A stretch of 64,000 bases of DNA from Ornithinibacillus bavariensis (GTDB taxonomy: Bacteria > Bacillota > Bacilli > Bacillales > Amphibacillaceae). Under the pieces are notes generated by a model. The model ran no database searches. It was given only the letters and a program-made list of their open reading frames with translations, and was not told where the DNA came from. Positions 34,581 through 44,095 of the stretch are shown here, in pieces. Where the stretch lies: assembly GCF_050433565.1 (NCBI RefSeq), contig NZ_JBNPWZ010000004.1:186001-250000 (forward strand). Reading direction: 5' to 3'. Every line of letters starts with the position of its first letter. The first letter of the stretch is position 1. The position numbers and the translations under genes were made by a program.

Positions 34581-35780
34581 ATGAGCAAACGTGTAAGTAG
34601 TGTTAATTTAATCGTTGAATCGATTGATTCGAACAGACAGAAGTATATTGAAACTAGCCAGGCGATACACGCTAGACCTGAAATAGGGAATCAAGAGTTT
34701 TTTGCCTGTGAACAGCATGTAGCACTTTTAGAAAGTGAAGGCTTTGTGGTTGAAACGGCAGTTGCAGGGCATGAGACATCCTTTTATGCGGTAAAGGATA
34801 GTGGCATCCCTGGTCCATCCGTCGCATACCTCGCTGAGTACGATGCACTCCCAGGTCTAGGTCATGCATGTGGTCATAACATTATTGGAACAACTAGTGT
34901 TGCTGCTGGAATTGCACTTTCTAAAGCACTTCCTGAAGTAGGCGGACGTGTCGTTGTCTTAGGAACACCAGCTGAAGAAGGAGGACCGAATGGAAGTGCT
35001 AAGGGAAGCTTTGTTAAACATGGCTACTTAAAGGATATCGATGTGGCGCTTATGATACACCCGTCTGGAAAAACAGCCTTAACAACTGAATCACTAGCAG
35101 TCGATCCACTAGATTTTCATTTCTTTGGAAGAGCTGCACATGCCTCAGGTTCACCGGAACAAGGAATTAATGCACTAGACGCAGTAATTCTATTGTTTAA
35201 TGGAATAAATGCACTTCGTCAGCAGCTTCCAACAGATGTACGTATCCATGGAATAATTACCAATGGTGGAGATGCTCCAAACATCATTCCTGACTATGCA
35301 TCTGCTCGATTTTACATAAGAGCTGAATCTTGGAGTAAAACAGAGGAAGTAGCTGAAAAGGTGCGCTCAATTGCAGAGGGGGCTGCACTTGCAACTGGAG
35401 CTAGAGTAGAAATTGAGCGATTCCAAAACGAGGTGAAGGATTTCGTCCTAAATTCCGTATTAGATGCAGTAATAAAAGAAGAATTAGAAGCGGTTGGAGA
35501 AATTGTTCATACGGAAAAACGAAGTGGCAAAGGTTCTACCGATGCAGGGAATATAAGCTATGAGGTTCCTACTGCTCACCCACATATTAAAATTGGACCA
35601 GATGATCTTATTGCACATACGAACGAATTCAGAGAAGCGGCGAAGTCACCACTTGGAGACGAGGCTTTAATTAAGGGAGCAAAGGCTCTCGCATCAACCG
35701 GTTATCGTCTCTTAAAAGACGCCGAACTCTTACACAGAGTGAGAAAGGAATACGAAAAATCCTTGTCTGAGAAAAGCTAA
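34581..35780 (+). CDS. M20D amidohydrolase in the methionine operon
   Basis: A 399-residue zinc peptidase-like amidohydrolase. Visible motifs are H-A-R-P-E near 31-35, G-H-A-C-G-H near 93-98, T-P-A-E-E-G-G near 132-138 with the catalytic Glu pair, A-A-H-A-S-G near 192-197 and the C-terminal metal ligand in A-H-P-H near 335. This layout is that of AbgB/hippurate-hydrolase-like enzymes. As last gene of the S-box operon it probably deacylates an N-acylated methionine- or cysteine-type compound brought in by the transporter; the exact substrate is inferred. ATG 34581 follows AAGGAGGAG. Confidence 0.88.
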   Translation: MSKRVSSVNLIVESIDSNRQKYIETSQAIHARPEIGNQEFFACEQHVALLESEGFVVETAVAGHETSFYAVKDSGIPGPSVAYLAEYDALPGLGHACGHNIIGTTSVAAGIALSKALPEVGGRVVVLGTPAEEGGPNGSAKGSFVKHGYLKDIDVALMIHPSGKTALTTESLAVDPLDFHFFGRAAHASGSPEQGINALDAVILLFNGINALRQQLPTDVRIHGIITNGGDAPNIIPDYASARFYIRAESWSKTEEVAEKVRSIAEGAALATGARVEIERFQNEVKDFVLNSVLDAVIKEELEAVGEIVHTEKRSGKGSTDAGNISYEVPTAHPHIKIGPDDLIAHTNEFREAAKSPLGDEALIKGAKALASTGYRLLKDAELLHRVRKEYEKSLSEKS

Positions 35781-35802
35781 GTAATTATTGGTCAAGAAAC
35801 GG

Positions 35803-35855
35803 TTAAGTCTACCGATATGAAGCATATACCTTATATCGGTAGACTTAAAATTAAT
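35803..35855 (+). terminator. Terminator of the met operon
   Basis: TTAAGTCTACCGATAT (35803-35818) pairs perfectly with 35833-35848. The bases after it are only moderately T-rich. Confidence 0.75.
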
Positions 35856-35913
35856 GATTATTATTTTGTACTGAAGAAATTGTTCCTTAGCACCCACCTT
35901 TAATTCTTTTCTA

Positions 35914-37179
35914 TTAGGCTTTCTTCCTCATCGGCTGAAACTTCAAATACGTTCCTGAACGCCATAGCCATTCCATTGGACCAAAACGGAAACGTGAAAG
36001 CCACCATCTACTGAAGAACATTTGAATTACAATAAGAGCAATTGCCATTAATGTTCCAACTAAAATGCCAAGCTTCCCAAATAAGCCAAGACCATATCCA
36101 TAAAAGATCGTTGTCATCACGATTGAATGTGTTAAATAGTTGGTTAATGCCATTCTTCCAATGGAATTGAAGCCTTGAATGAAGGTGCTAGATTTATACT
36201 TAGCAAATAGTAACGAGAACCCCGTGATATACCCAATCGCTGCAAGTGGCCCACCAAGGAGATATCCGAAATAATCCAACATTAAGTTATCTGTCACAAT
36301 CATGCTACCCTTTAACGTTAAACCAACTAATACGAAAATAAGCGTGATACGTTTTAGTAGCTGACGGTTTTCCGTGAGATGGTGCAGCCATTTTTTCTTG
36401 GCAATAAAAGCACCTATGAGGAACAACATAAAGGCTTGTGTTGTTACCATGATCGTATCAAGGATGGAAAGAAAGCTAGCAAAAAACTGATGCTCAAGTG
36501 ATCCCATTTCAAATCCTAGATCAACCTTTTCGTATGGATTAGACGTAAAACGATGTGCTGTGATTTCTGCATAGGATCCGTCGCTTAAGACAGCTTTCTC
36601 ATACTCACTATATAATGATAGATTAATTTCGTTTCCTTCATCTCCAGCTGGTATTAGCCCAGGTGCATTAATAAGAAATGCTAGGACTAGTGCCCAGATT
36701 AAAACAGTTATTGCCTGTCTCTTAATGAAGAATGTGAAAACTAAACCAGCTATCGCATAGGTTAGTAGAATATCTCCATCCCAGATAAAGTGTAAATGTA
36801 TATATCCAATTGCTAGTAATATTAGGGTTCTCCTGAAAAAGATTCGTTTAAATGGGCGCCCAGTCGCCTCGGCCCTTTCCCACATGATAACTGCACCAAA
36901 CCCAAATAGAATGGAAAAGACCGGATAAAAACTACCTTGGAATAACCATTCGATAATGTCATAAATCACTCTTTCAAATGACGATAATTCAGTCTTGATT
37001 GTTTCTATTCCAGCCACGCCATATTGAAATGCAATCATATTAACTAGCAGGATACCTAGCAGTGCAAAGCCTCTTAAACTATCAATATGGTTGAGTCTGC
37101 TTCCTAATCCAATAGGAGATAAATGTTTGTTCTGTAAATCTTGTTGATGCGAAATTTTATTAGCATTATTTACTTGCAA
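35914..37179 (-). CDS. DUF418 (YeiB-like) membrane protein
   Basis: A 421-residue multispan membrane protein of the YeiB/DUF418 type: N-terminal D-S-L-R-G-F-A-L-L-G-I-L-L-V-N, then about ten hydrophobic segments, with the DUF418 block in the C-terminal half ending G-P-M-E-W-L-W-R-S-G-T-Y. It is distantly related to acyltransferase-3 membrane enzymes; its function is unknown. Start is TTG 37179 behind AAGGTG. It is convergent with the met operon and divergent from the second extended sigma factor. Confidence 0.88.
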   Translation of the reverse strand: MQVNNANKISHQQDLQNKHLSPIGLGSRLNHIDSLRGFALLGILLVNMIAFQYGVAGIETIKTELSSFERVIYDIIEWLFQGSFYPVFSILFGFGAVIMWERAEATGRPFKRIFFRRTLILLAIGYIHLHFIWDGDILLTYAIAGLVFTFFIKRQAITVLIWALVLAFLINAPGLIPAGDEGNEINLSLYSEYEKAVLSDGSYAEITAHRFTSNPYEKVDLGFEMGSLEHQFFASFLSILDTIMVTTQAFMLFLIGAFIAKKKWLHHLTENRQLLKRITLIFVLVGLTLKGSMIVTDNLMLDYFGYLLGGPLAAIGYITGFSLLFAKYKSSTFIQGFNSIGRMALTNYLTHSIVMTTIFYGYGLGLFGKLGILVGTLMAIALIVIQMFFSRWWLSRFRFGPMEWLWRSGTYLKFQPMRKKA

Positions 37180-37377
37180 TGTACTTACACCTTCTATTCT
37201 TTCATGTTTTAGTAGATTGTTATATCGTTCAATTTAGTACTATAAATAGATACGTTTAGGCATTGAAAAGGTTTCAATTAGTGTTATTTAAACGAAAAGA
37301 GGACATTCTATTGACTTATAAATACTGTAATTGGGAAAATGCAAGATATAGAGTGTTTTAAAAAAAGTACAGATTGC

Positions 37378-37412
37378 GTATGATTTTGCCATTATCATTC
37401 GTTATATAAGTA
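37378..37412 (+). promoter_or_regulatory. Putative ECF-type promoter of the second extended sigma gene
   Basis: GTATGA, 16 bases, CGTTATATAAGTA: the same spacing and nearly the same -10 as at 23195-23229. The -10 lies only about 20 bases before the start codon, so a transcript would have a very short leader with the ribosome site almost at its 5' end. Confidence 0.4.
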
Positions 37413-37425
37413 GGAGGTGGATGTA

Positions 37426-38367
37426 ATGACGGATTTACAAGTAATTGGGGAAGAGTCACTTGATGTATGGGGAAAGTATTGGAAGTTGGTTCAGCCATAT
37501 AGAAAACAGTTGTGGAACTATTGTTTACGGCTAACTGGATCACCATGGGATGCAGAGGATTTGCTTCAGGATACGGTATTAAAAGCATTTGCATCCCTAT
37601 CAGCACTATCTCACCGCCAGCAACAGTTAAATACAAAAGCATATCTATTTCGAGTAGCTACTAACCATTGGCTGGATCAATGTAGGAGAACTGGGCGTTT
37701 TAAGCACGAGGAATTAAATGATGAAATATGGAGTGAGGAATATGCAGATCCATTGGAAATAAATGAAGCAATTTATTCCTTATTAAATCATCTAACCCCA
37801 CGACAAGCAGTTGTCTTTATCCTTATGGAATCATTTCGCTTCACAGCCAAAGAGGTTGCAGAATTATTGGCAAGTACTGAAGGAGCTGTAAATGGGTTGC
37901 TAAACCGTGCTAGAAAGGGACTTTACGAGGCAAGAGAGAGTGGCACAGAGCTTAAGAAAGAACATGTTATTAATGTTCATGCAGAATCTGTTCAGGCATT
38001 TATAGATGCTTATAATCGTAAGGATTATATTGGGCTTGTTAATATGTTACTGGATCAAGCGACATTTAGCTTTGTTGAGATGAACAGTAAAGAGTATGGA
38101 AAAGAGACGATTATAAAATACTCACTTAATCCTAACAACGTATCAAAATCACATGATATTTACGCGAAATCTTGTAATCTATTTGGTAAACATGCCATTA
38201 TTTTTATTAGGCAAACAGAGCAAGGTCCTATACTGTATGATGTTAATACAATGGAATGGGAATTGAACAAAATTGCAAGATGGAATTGCTATTATTTCTG
38301 TAGGGAGTTTATGCAATATGTGGCGAAAGAACTAGGGCTGCCTTTAGAACCGGTAGAGGATTTTTAA
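37426..38367 (+). CDS. Extended ECF-type sigma-70 family factor with C-terminal domain (paralogue 2)
   Basis: A 313-residue sigma factor with the layout of the protein at 22230: P-Y-R-K-Q-L-W-N-Y-C, S-P-W-D-A-E-D-L-L-Q-D-T in region 2, A-K-E-V-A-E-L-L-A-S-T-E-G-A-V in region 4 and a C-terminal module (about 185-313) ending M-Q-Y-V-A-K-E-L-G-L-P. The two proteins align throughout. ATG 37426 follows AGGAGGTGG; the upstream GTG 37417 overlaps that site. No anti-sigma is nearby, so control may lie in the C-terminal domain or in the shared promoter motif. Confidence 0.87.
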   Translation: MTDLQVIGEESLDVWGKYWKLVQPYRKQLWNYCLRLTGSPWDAEDLLQDTVLKAFASLSALSHRQQQLNTKAYLFRVATNHWLDQCRRTGRFKHEELNDEIWSEEYADPLEINEAIYSLLNHLTPRQAVVFILMESFRFTAKEVAELLASTEGAVNGLLNRARKGLYEARESGTELKKEHVINVHAESVQAFIDAYNRKDYIGLVNMLLDQATFSFVEMNSKEYGKETIIKYSLNPNNVSKSHDIYAKSCNLFGKHAIIFIRQTEQGPILYDVNTMEWELNKIARWNCYYFCREFMQYVAKELGLPLEPVEDF

Positions 38368-38479
38368 AGGATTTGGGGTATTTCAATCCCTGAAGCATCT
38401 TGCTTATATAAGGCTGTAGTTAATTGTTTCAAATATTGTTAAATTGATATCGTTTTTAATAATCGACAACAAAGTCTTT

Positions 38480-38523
38480 AACTGCACCAAAATGTTAGTA
38501 ATAAATTTTTGGTGCAGTTTTTT
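38480..38523 (+). terminator. Terminator after sigma paralogue 2
   Basis: AACTGCACCAAAA pairs with TTTTGGTGCAG, followed by TTTTTT. Confidence 0.85.
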
Positions 38524-38609
38524 AGTTTGGTCAATTTACTTAATATGGGTTTATGGATAGATTCAGAAATGTTATAAGAAAAAAGCAGAAAGAGTCTAGA
38601 TCATGTATC

Positions 38610-39752
38610 TTATAGAAACCTTCTAAAAAATAAAATATAAAACAAAAGCATCAGGAATGTTAATCCTGAAAAAACTACCCAGACTGTCGTAAAATGTAAG
38701 TTGAATACTAGCCATCCTCCTAATAAACTACCAAATGGTCTTCCGATTCCGTCTGATAGATTACTCATACCGAAGTAAAGCCCCATGTTTCTTGACCTAT
38801 CTGAAAAGTTTGCAATTGACGTTTCGACTATAGGTAATATAAGAATCTCACCAACTGTAAAAAGGAATACAGCAACGAATAACATTAAAAAGTTATTCCA
38901 AAGAGCTAAAGTTACGAAGGATAAAAAAATAGATGTTATACCGAAAAACATAAATACCTTTGATTTGTTATATTTACTAATTAAAACGCCTACAGGATAT
39001 TGTAATAATAGTCCGGTTGTTCCATTGATAAGAAAAAGTGCCTGAATGTGTTCAGTAAACTGTTTGGCATATTCCGGTAGTGTGACAAATAACTGTGCAA
39101 CTAAAATGTAAAACATAAGCATAAGAATTATTAATTTTATATAGCCTTTATTACGTAATGCTTCTAATATAGATTGAATAGACATTTTTTTCTTTGGAAA
39201 ATCCCGCTCCGTAGATGTAACAAATACAATTAATAAAAATGCTCCAACTAAATAAAGACTTCCAGCGAAAACAAAAATAAATTGAAAGTTTCCTGTCCAA
39301 ATAACTATTCCCGCAATAATGGGACCCAATAGTAATCCAGCGCTTGTGGCAGTAGCCCTTAACGAAGATACTTTTGCCCTAGCATTGTATGTTGAACTTT
39401 TCATGATTAGAGATTGTAGGGAGGGACTTGCAAACCCACCTCCTAATCCGGCCAATAAAGCGAAAAGCAATAGCAAATAATAGTTGGAAACACAACCTAC
39501 TCCAATAAAACCAATTCCTCTTATCCATTCTCCTGACACGGACATCCGTTTATAACCAAAATAATCACCAATAGGACCTAAAACTATAGGTGTTACTTTT
39601 TGCATCAATATATAGGTAGCTGTTATTCCACTTGCCTGTGTTAGTGAAATATTATGAACATCTGTTAGTAAGGGGAACAAAGGCATTGCAGTGAAACCAC
39701 CTGTTGATAAAATAAATATTAAGAAAGCGAGAATATAAGTTTGCTTGGTCAT
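38610..39752 (-). CDS. MFS transporter
   Basis: A 380-residue major facilitator protein with 12 hydrophobic segments. The G-D-Y-F-G-Y-K-R motif in loop 2-3 (about 56-63) is the MFS signature, and the central loop T-E-R-D-F-P-K-K-K separates the halves. It probably exports a drug or small metabolite; substrate unknown. ATG 39752 follows ATAGGAGGGA. It is divergent from the LysR gene with 100 bases between, so the regulator probably controls it. Confidence 0.88.
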   Translation of the reverse strand: MTKQTYILAFLIFILSTGGFTAMPLFPLLTDVHNISLTQASGITATYILMQKVTPIVLGPIGDYFGYKRMSVSGEWIRGIGFIGVGCVSNYYLLLLFALLAGLGGGFASPSLQSLIMKSSTYNARAKVSSLRATATSAGLLLGPIIAGIVIWTGNFQFIFVFAGSLYLVGAFLLIVFVTSTERDFPKKKMSIQSILEALRNKGYIKLIILMLMFYILVAQLFVTLPEYAKQFTEHIQALFLINGTTGLLLQYPVGVLISKYNKSKVFMFFGITSIFLSFVTLALWNNFLMLFVAVFLFTVGEILILPIVETSIANFSDRSRNMGLYFGMSNLSDGIGRPFGSLLGGWLVFNLHFTTVWVVFSGLTFLMLLFYILFFRRFL

Positions 39753-39827
39753 CCAATCCCTCCTATAATTCATAGTAATGAAGAGAAACTAATTTTAAAA
39801 ATGAATTATTTACATTACTTTAATTTA

Positions 39828-39842
39828 TTAATTGAATTAATG
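39828..39842 (+). promoter_or_regulatory. Palindrome, candidate LysR operator
   Basis: ATTAATTGAATTAAT is a perfect 15-base dyad (centre G39835) in the 100-base MFS/LysR divergent region, 11 bases before the LysR start codon. It fits a T-N11-A LysR box. Confidence 0.5.
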
Positions 39843-39852
39843 AGGTGGTTAA

Positions 39853-40725
39853 ATGGATTTTGAACAGTTGAAGACATTTGTTTCGCTTGCTAATAGTAAA
39901 AATTTCACACGGACAGCAGAAGAGATGAATGTTGTTCAATCTACTGTTACGACAAGAATTAAATCGTTGGAGGAGGAAATTGGTGAGACACTTTTTTTAC
40001 GAAAGACTAGAAATGTTGAAATAACAGACGCAGGGAAAAATTTCTTAACTTATGTAATAAAAACATTAGAAATTATGAATGAGGGTGTTAAGACTACTCG
40101 AATTCAATCGAAATTTACGCATAGTTTGGTAATAGGTGGGATGAACTCGCTTTGGGAAACATCAATTTTTGAACAAATAAACCAATATCAAGCTAGTAAT
40201 CCGCATACTTCATTACGTCTTATTACAGGCCATTCGGAAGATATAATCGAAAAAATTAGATATGGGTTAATTGATGTGGGATTTGTATATAATCCACTTC
40301 ATCCTCCTATATTTAATGTGGAGATGATAAGAGAGGAATCTATATGTTTAGTTGGGGAAACACATTTTGTAGGAAGTTTAGGGCTACTGGAATCTAAAGA
40401 TTTAAAGGATATTCCGTTCATCCATTATAACTGGGGTACAGATTTCTCCGAGTGGTTTGAGGAAGAAGTTGGAAAACATGAAACAATGCGTTATAGGGTT
40501 GATCATGCTGGTATTGCATTAAGATTAATACTAAATGGAGAAGGAATTGGATTCATGCTAGAGAGTATTATTAGGGACTATGAAAAGGATGGTCTTATAT
40601 CCCGGGTGAAGTTTAATCCTAAAGAGAATATTCCAAGTAGAAAAGTATATATGGTTAGTTCTAAAAATAAGAAGGAAAGGGTAAATACATTTTTAGAGTA
40701 CATGGCAGCCAAAAATAAGGAATAG
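39853..40725 (+). CDS. LysR-family transcriptional regulator
   Basis: A 290-residue LTTR. Residues 1-60 are the winged HTH (F-V-S-L-A-N-S-K-N-F-T-R-T-A-E-E-M-N-V-V-Q-S-T-V-T), followed by the linker helix and a two-lobed effector-binding domain (about 90-285). ATG 39853 follows GAGGTGG. Likely regulator of the divergent MFS gene; effector unknown. Confidence 0.9.
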   Translation: MDFEQLKTFVSLANSKNFTRTAEEMNVVQSTVTTRIKSLEEEIGETLFLRKTRNVEITDAGKNFLTYVIKTLEIMNEGVKTTRIQSKFTHSLVIGGMNSLWETSIFEQINQYQASNPHTSLRLITGHSEDIIEKIRYGLIDVGFVYNPLHPPIFNVEMIREESICLVGETHFVGSLGLLESKDLKDIPFIHYNWGTDFSEWFEEEVGKHETMRYRVDHAGIALRLILNGEGIGFMLESIIRDYEKDGLISRVKFNPKENIPSRKVYMVSSKNKKERVNTFLEYMAAKNKE

Positions 40726-40854
40726 TAATACATTCCTGCAATATGCAATACATTATCACCTTACATATATTAAACCTCTATTATGGAAATAGTAATTACC
40801 TATCAGAGAAATAACATATAATTAGTAGATAAAATATTTGGAAGGGGAAATAAC

Positions 40855-41379
40855 ATGGAGTTCACCTTACATGGTTCTATTGAAATTTTAGAAAGAACAC
40901 CACAGACATTGGCAAATTTATTATCTGGTTTGACAGATAGCTGGTTGTTTTGTAATGAAGGAGACGGAACCTGGAATGCTTACGAAGTGGTAGGGCATCT
41001 AATTGAAGCTGAAAAGACTAACTGGATTCAGCGATTGGAACATATTCTTCATGAAGGAAAAGAGATTCCTTTTCCCGCTTTTGATCGTTTCTCACATTTA
41101 AACGAGACCTCTTCGTCCATTCAAGAAAAGTTATTAGAGTTTCAAGATCTGAGACAACAAAATATCAATAAACTTAGGGAACTATTCACGAAGGAAGAAC
41201 AATTTGAATTAAGAGGTTTTCATCCTGCATTTGGAGAGGTTAAAGTAAGAGAATTAATTTCTACTTGGGTTGTTCATGATTTAACCCATATTGCACAGAT
41301 TGTAAGGGTCATGGCAACCCGATATAAAATCGATGTTGGACCATGGAAAGAATATCTCGGTATTTTAAACGCAAGATAG
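40855..41379 (+). CDS. DinB-like family protein
   Basis: A 174-residue four-helix DinB-fold protein. Three His residues have the expected placing for a metal site: H in V-V-G-H-L-I-E (about 48), and two in V-V-H-D-L-T-H-I-A (about 141 and 145). W-x-x-x-E-V-V-G-H-L is a recurrent family start. Members are thiol transferases (bacillithiol/mycothiol-dependent) or unknown; the role here is not fixed. ATG 40855 follows GAAGGGG. Confidence 0.85.
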   Translation: MEFTLHGSIEILERTPQTLANLLSGLTDSWLFCNEGDGTWNAYEVVGHLIEAEKTNWIQRLEHILHEGKEIPFPAFDRFSHLNETSSSIQEKLLEFQDLRQQNINKLRELFTKEEQFELRGFHPAFGEVKVRELISTWVVHDLTHIAQIVRVMATRYKIDVGPWKEYLGILNAR

Positions 41380-41506
41380 ATTAGGAATTCCCGACTTTTC
41401 ATAGTAAATTAGCCTATTCCTGAAACCTTTTACGAGGGTATTTCGTAAATAAACTAATGAACTATAGAACGAAAATAGTATAGATAATAAAGGGGAACTT
41501 GGCAAA

Positions 41507-42004
41507 GTGACAGATAGACCAAAATTAACAATTACAAAAACAAAATCCGAATGGTTTTGGGATATAGTAGGCTATTCTTGCTATATTGGCTCCATTATCT
41601 TATTAATTGTTATTTGGAGCAAGCTTCCTCAAGAAGTACCTGCCCATTATAATGCACTCGGTGAAGTGGATCGTTGGGGTTCTAAATTGGAATTGCTAAT
41701 ACTACCGATAATCGGGGCATTCTTACTAATTATGATGCAGGCCCTTGAAAAATATCCTGAAATTCATAATTATCCGAAGAGATTAACTGAGGAAAATGCG
41801 GAACAATTCTACTTAAATAGCCGAAAAATGATGAATCAATTAAAGAATATCTGTTTAATTGTTTTTTCTTTTATTACATTTGAATCTATTTCTATAGCAC
41901 TTGAGTGGGGCAATGGTTTTGGAGTATGGTCTCTGCCTTTATTAATAATAGGGGCGGGAATTCCGATTGTAATAGGAATAGTGAGGCAAAGCAAAATTAA
42001 ATAA
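41507..42004 (+). CDS. DUF1648-domain membrane protein
   Basis: A 165-residue protein with four hydrophobic segments. The first extracytoplasmic loop has the DUF1648 pattern L-P-x-x-V-P-A-H-Y-N-A-L-G-E-V-D-R-W-G, typical of SdpI-like and related small membrane proteins. GTG 41507 is the start; GGGGAAC lies 9-15 bases upstream. Function unknown. Confidence 0.82.
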   Translation: MTDRPKLTITKTKSEWFWDIVGYSCYIGSIILLIVIWSKLPQEVPAHYNALGEVDRWGSKLELLILPIIGAFLLIMMQALEKYPEIHNYPKRLTEENAEQFYLNSRKMMNQLKNICLIVFSFITFESISIALEWGNGFGVWSLPLLIIGAGIPIVIGIVRQSKIK

Positions 42005-42012
42005 CCGATAAC

Positions 42013-42046
42013 AAAAGCCGATGAATCGTTAATTCGTCGGCTTTTA
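42013..42046 (+). terminator. Bidirectional terminator
   Basis: AAAAGCCGATGAAT pairs with ATTCGTCGGCTTTT (one wobble). It ends both the DUF1648 gene and the small minus-strand gene at 42051. Confidence 0.85.
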
Positions 42047-42050
42047 ACAT

Positions 42051-42179
42051 TTATTTATTACTTTTTTTCTGTTCCTTTAATTCATGAATTTCTTTTTCCA
42101 ATCGCTCTAAACGGTCAATCACGGGTTGTAAGGATTCCTGAAGCATTATACGTAATCTATCTGCTTTTTCGTTTTCCAT
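42051..42179 (-). CDS. Small coiled-coil protein
   Basis: A 42-residue acidic/basic coiled coil (L-Q-P-V-I-D-R-L-E-R-L-E-K-E-I-H-E-L-K) with ATG 42179 behind GGAGGT. It is too short for many gene callers but has a perfect ribosome site and a shared terminator. No family name; it may help oligomerise a partner. Confidence 0.6.
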   Translation of the reverse strand: MENEKADRLRIMLQESLQPVIDRLERLEKEIHELKEQKKSNK

Positions 42180-42461
42180 AAGTAATACCTCCGTTCCTAA
42201 AACGATAGTATCCTACAAATATATTATTTCACTTTTGACTCTAGAAATGTAATAATCTTTCCGATTTAATTGTGGCGATGGAGTAGTTGCTTATCAAAAG
42301 TAGCCCTGCATATTAACCTAGTCCTTAAAGGGAAGTAACAAAGGTTGTTCCCAATCATCCTATGTTCCGCTATAATAAGGAAGTATGCAAGGAACCAAAT
42401 ATGTTAAGATTGTATGTTATAAGCTTCATATAGAGAGAACCTATGAGAGGAGGAATCAATC

Positions 42462-43853
42462 TTGACAACAACACAAAGTGAAACATATATCGCAGAAATT
42501 CGTGATTTAGATAAAAAAGGATCTGGACGTGCCGTTGTTTGGCGTGATATTGGGGAGGTCAATCCTAGAAAGCTGAAATTAACCATTCCCCAAACGTTAC
42601 CTGGAGAAAAGGTCCGTGTAACGGTTGGACAACCTGAAAGGAAAAGAACCCGAGTAATGCCAGAAGAAATTGTAGAGGCGCATGTGGAACGAGTAGACCC
42701 ACCATGCCCACATTTTGACCGTTGTGGTGGTTGTGTATGGCAGCACTGGAAGTATACTGGCCAACTAAACGAAAAGACGGACCATGTAAAGAAGGTATTA
42801 GAAGAACAAGGATTTGATCCAAATTTAGTACATGACACAATTGGAATGGACAACCCATGGCATTATCGAAATAAAATGGAGTTTACCTTTGCCAAGGACG
42901 GCTCCCTTGGTTTACATGAACTAGGAAACTTCCGGAAAATCATTTCCCTAGAAACTTGTTTAATAGCGGGTGAAGAAATGGTAGAAGGAACGATGGAGGT
43001 TGCTGATTGGGCAAAGGCCCATGAGTTATCTGGCTATGATAAGGATAATCATGAAGGCTTACTTCGTCATTTAATGGTTCGCCAATCATTTGCAACAGGA
43101 GAGATTATGCTAGGGCTTTTCGCTACGGAAGCACCTAATGGGGAGTTAGAGACTGCGACAAAAGATTTGGTAGCACGGATAACAGAGAAATTCCCTAAGG
43201 TGAAAAGCTTACTATGGTTAGAGAACAGAGACTGGGCTGACCGTACACAGGCTGAGGAGACTCATGTACTAGCAGGTCGTGATTTTATTTATGATGAAAT
43301 GCTCGGATACCGTTATCGTATTTGGTTTGATACATTCTTCCAAACGAATCCTACGCAAGCTCAGAAGCTAGTAGAATTAGCTCTTGAAATGGGCAAGCCA
43401 AAGATAAATGAGAAAATGATTGATTTATTCTGTGGTGTAGGTACCTTCTCTCTTCCTTTTGCTAGTCAAGTAGATAAGCTAGCAGGAATTGAAATCGTGG
43501 AGACGTCGATTGAATCTGCAAAACGAAATGCCAAGGATAATGGACTTAATAACACGTATTTCCTAGCAAAAGATGCAAGACGAGGAATTGATGAAGTGTT
43601 AGAGAGCTTTGGAATACCTGAGCTATTACTTCTTGATCCGCCACGTTCTGGTGCAGGTGGAAAGGTAATGCGAAGAATTGGGCGTGCGAAGCCTGAACGT
43701 ATTGTTTATGTATCCTGTAATCCAGATACATTTGCAGTGGATATTAAGGAGCTTGAGCCATTTGGTTATGAGCTTGTTGAGGTTCAGCCAGTGGACTTAT
43801 TTCCGCATACGATGCATGTGGAGTGTGTTGCGTTGCTAGTTAGAAAAAATTAA
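42462..43853 (+). CDS. rlmD: 23S rRNA (uracil-5-)-methyltransferase, RlmD/RlmCD type
   Basis: A 463-residue TrmA/RumA-family enzyme that makes 5-methyluridine in 23S rRNA using SAM. An N-terminal TRAM RNA-binding domain covers about 1-73. Cys82, Cys88 and Cys91 (C-P-H-F-D-R-C-G-G-C), with a later Cys near 168, bind a 4Fe-4S cluster. The methylase core has D-L-F-C-G-V-G near 323-329 and the catalytic C-N-P in Y-V-S-C-N-P (about 424). TTG 42462 follows AGAGGAGG. In Bacillus one such enzyme modifies two positions; whether that holds here is not shown. Confidence 0.92.
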   Translation: MTTTQSETYIAEIRDLDKKGSGRAVVWRDIGEVNPRKLKLTIPQTLPGEKVRVTVGQPERKRTRVMPEEIVEAHVERVDPPCPHFDRCGGCVWQHWKYTGQLNEKTDHVKKVLEEQGFDPNLVHDTIGMDNPWHYRNKMEFTFAKDGSLGLHELGNFRKIISLETCLIAGEEMVEGTMEVADWAKAHELSGYDKDNHEGLLRHLMVRQSFATGEIMLGLFATEAPNGELETATKDLVARITEKFPKVKSLLWLENRDWADRTQAEETHVLAGRDFIYDEMLGYRYRIWFDTFFQTNPTQAQKLVELALEMGKPKINEKMIDLFCGVGTFSLPFASQVDKLAGIEIVETSIESAKRNAKDNGLNNTYFLAKDARRGIDEVLESFGIPELLLLDPPRSGAGGKVMRRIGRAKPERIVYVSCNPDTFAVDIKELEPFGYELVEVQPVDLFPHTMHVECVALLVRKN

Positions 43854-43869
43854 TGAGATGTAAGTGTGA

Positions 43870-43898
43870 AAAACCTTCCTTAAATGGAAGGTTTTTTT
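43870..43898 (+). terminator. Terminator after rlmD
   Basis: AACCTTCC (43872-43879) pairs with GGAAGGTT (43886-43893), then TTTTTGA. Confidence 0.85.
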
Positions 43899-44095
43899 GA
43901 TTATAAAATTTAAACAGAACCGATTGTCGTTAGTATAAATATTGCCTTCCATAATCGTGAGGTAAGGGAACTACATTATGAAAAAATTAATACACAGCTA
44001 TAGCGAGGTAATGTATTCAATGTAGTTATATTTTGACGAACTCAGTTTAATAAAAACTAACACTTTCGCAAAGGTATGAGTGAATGTGAGCTTTT

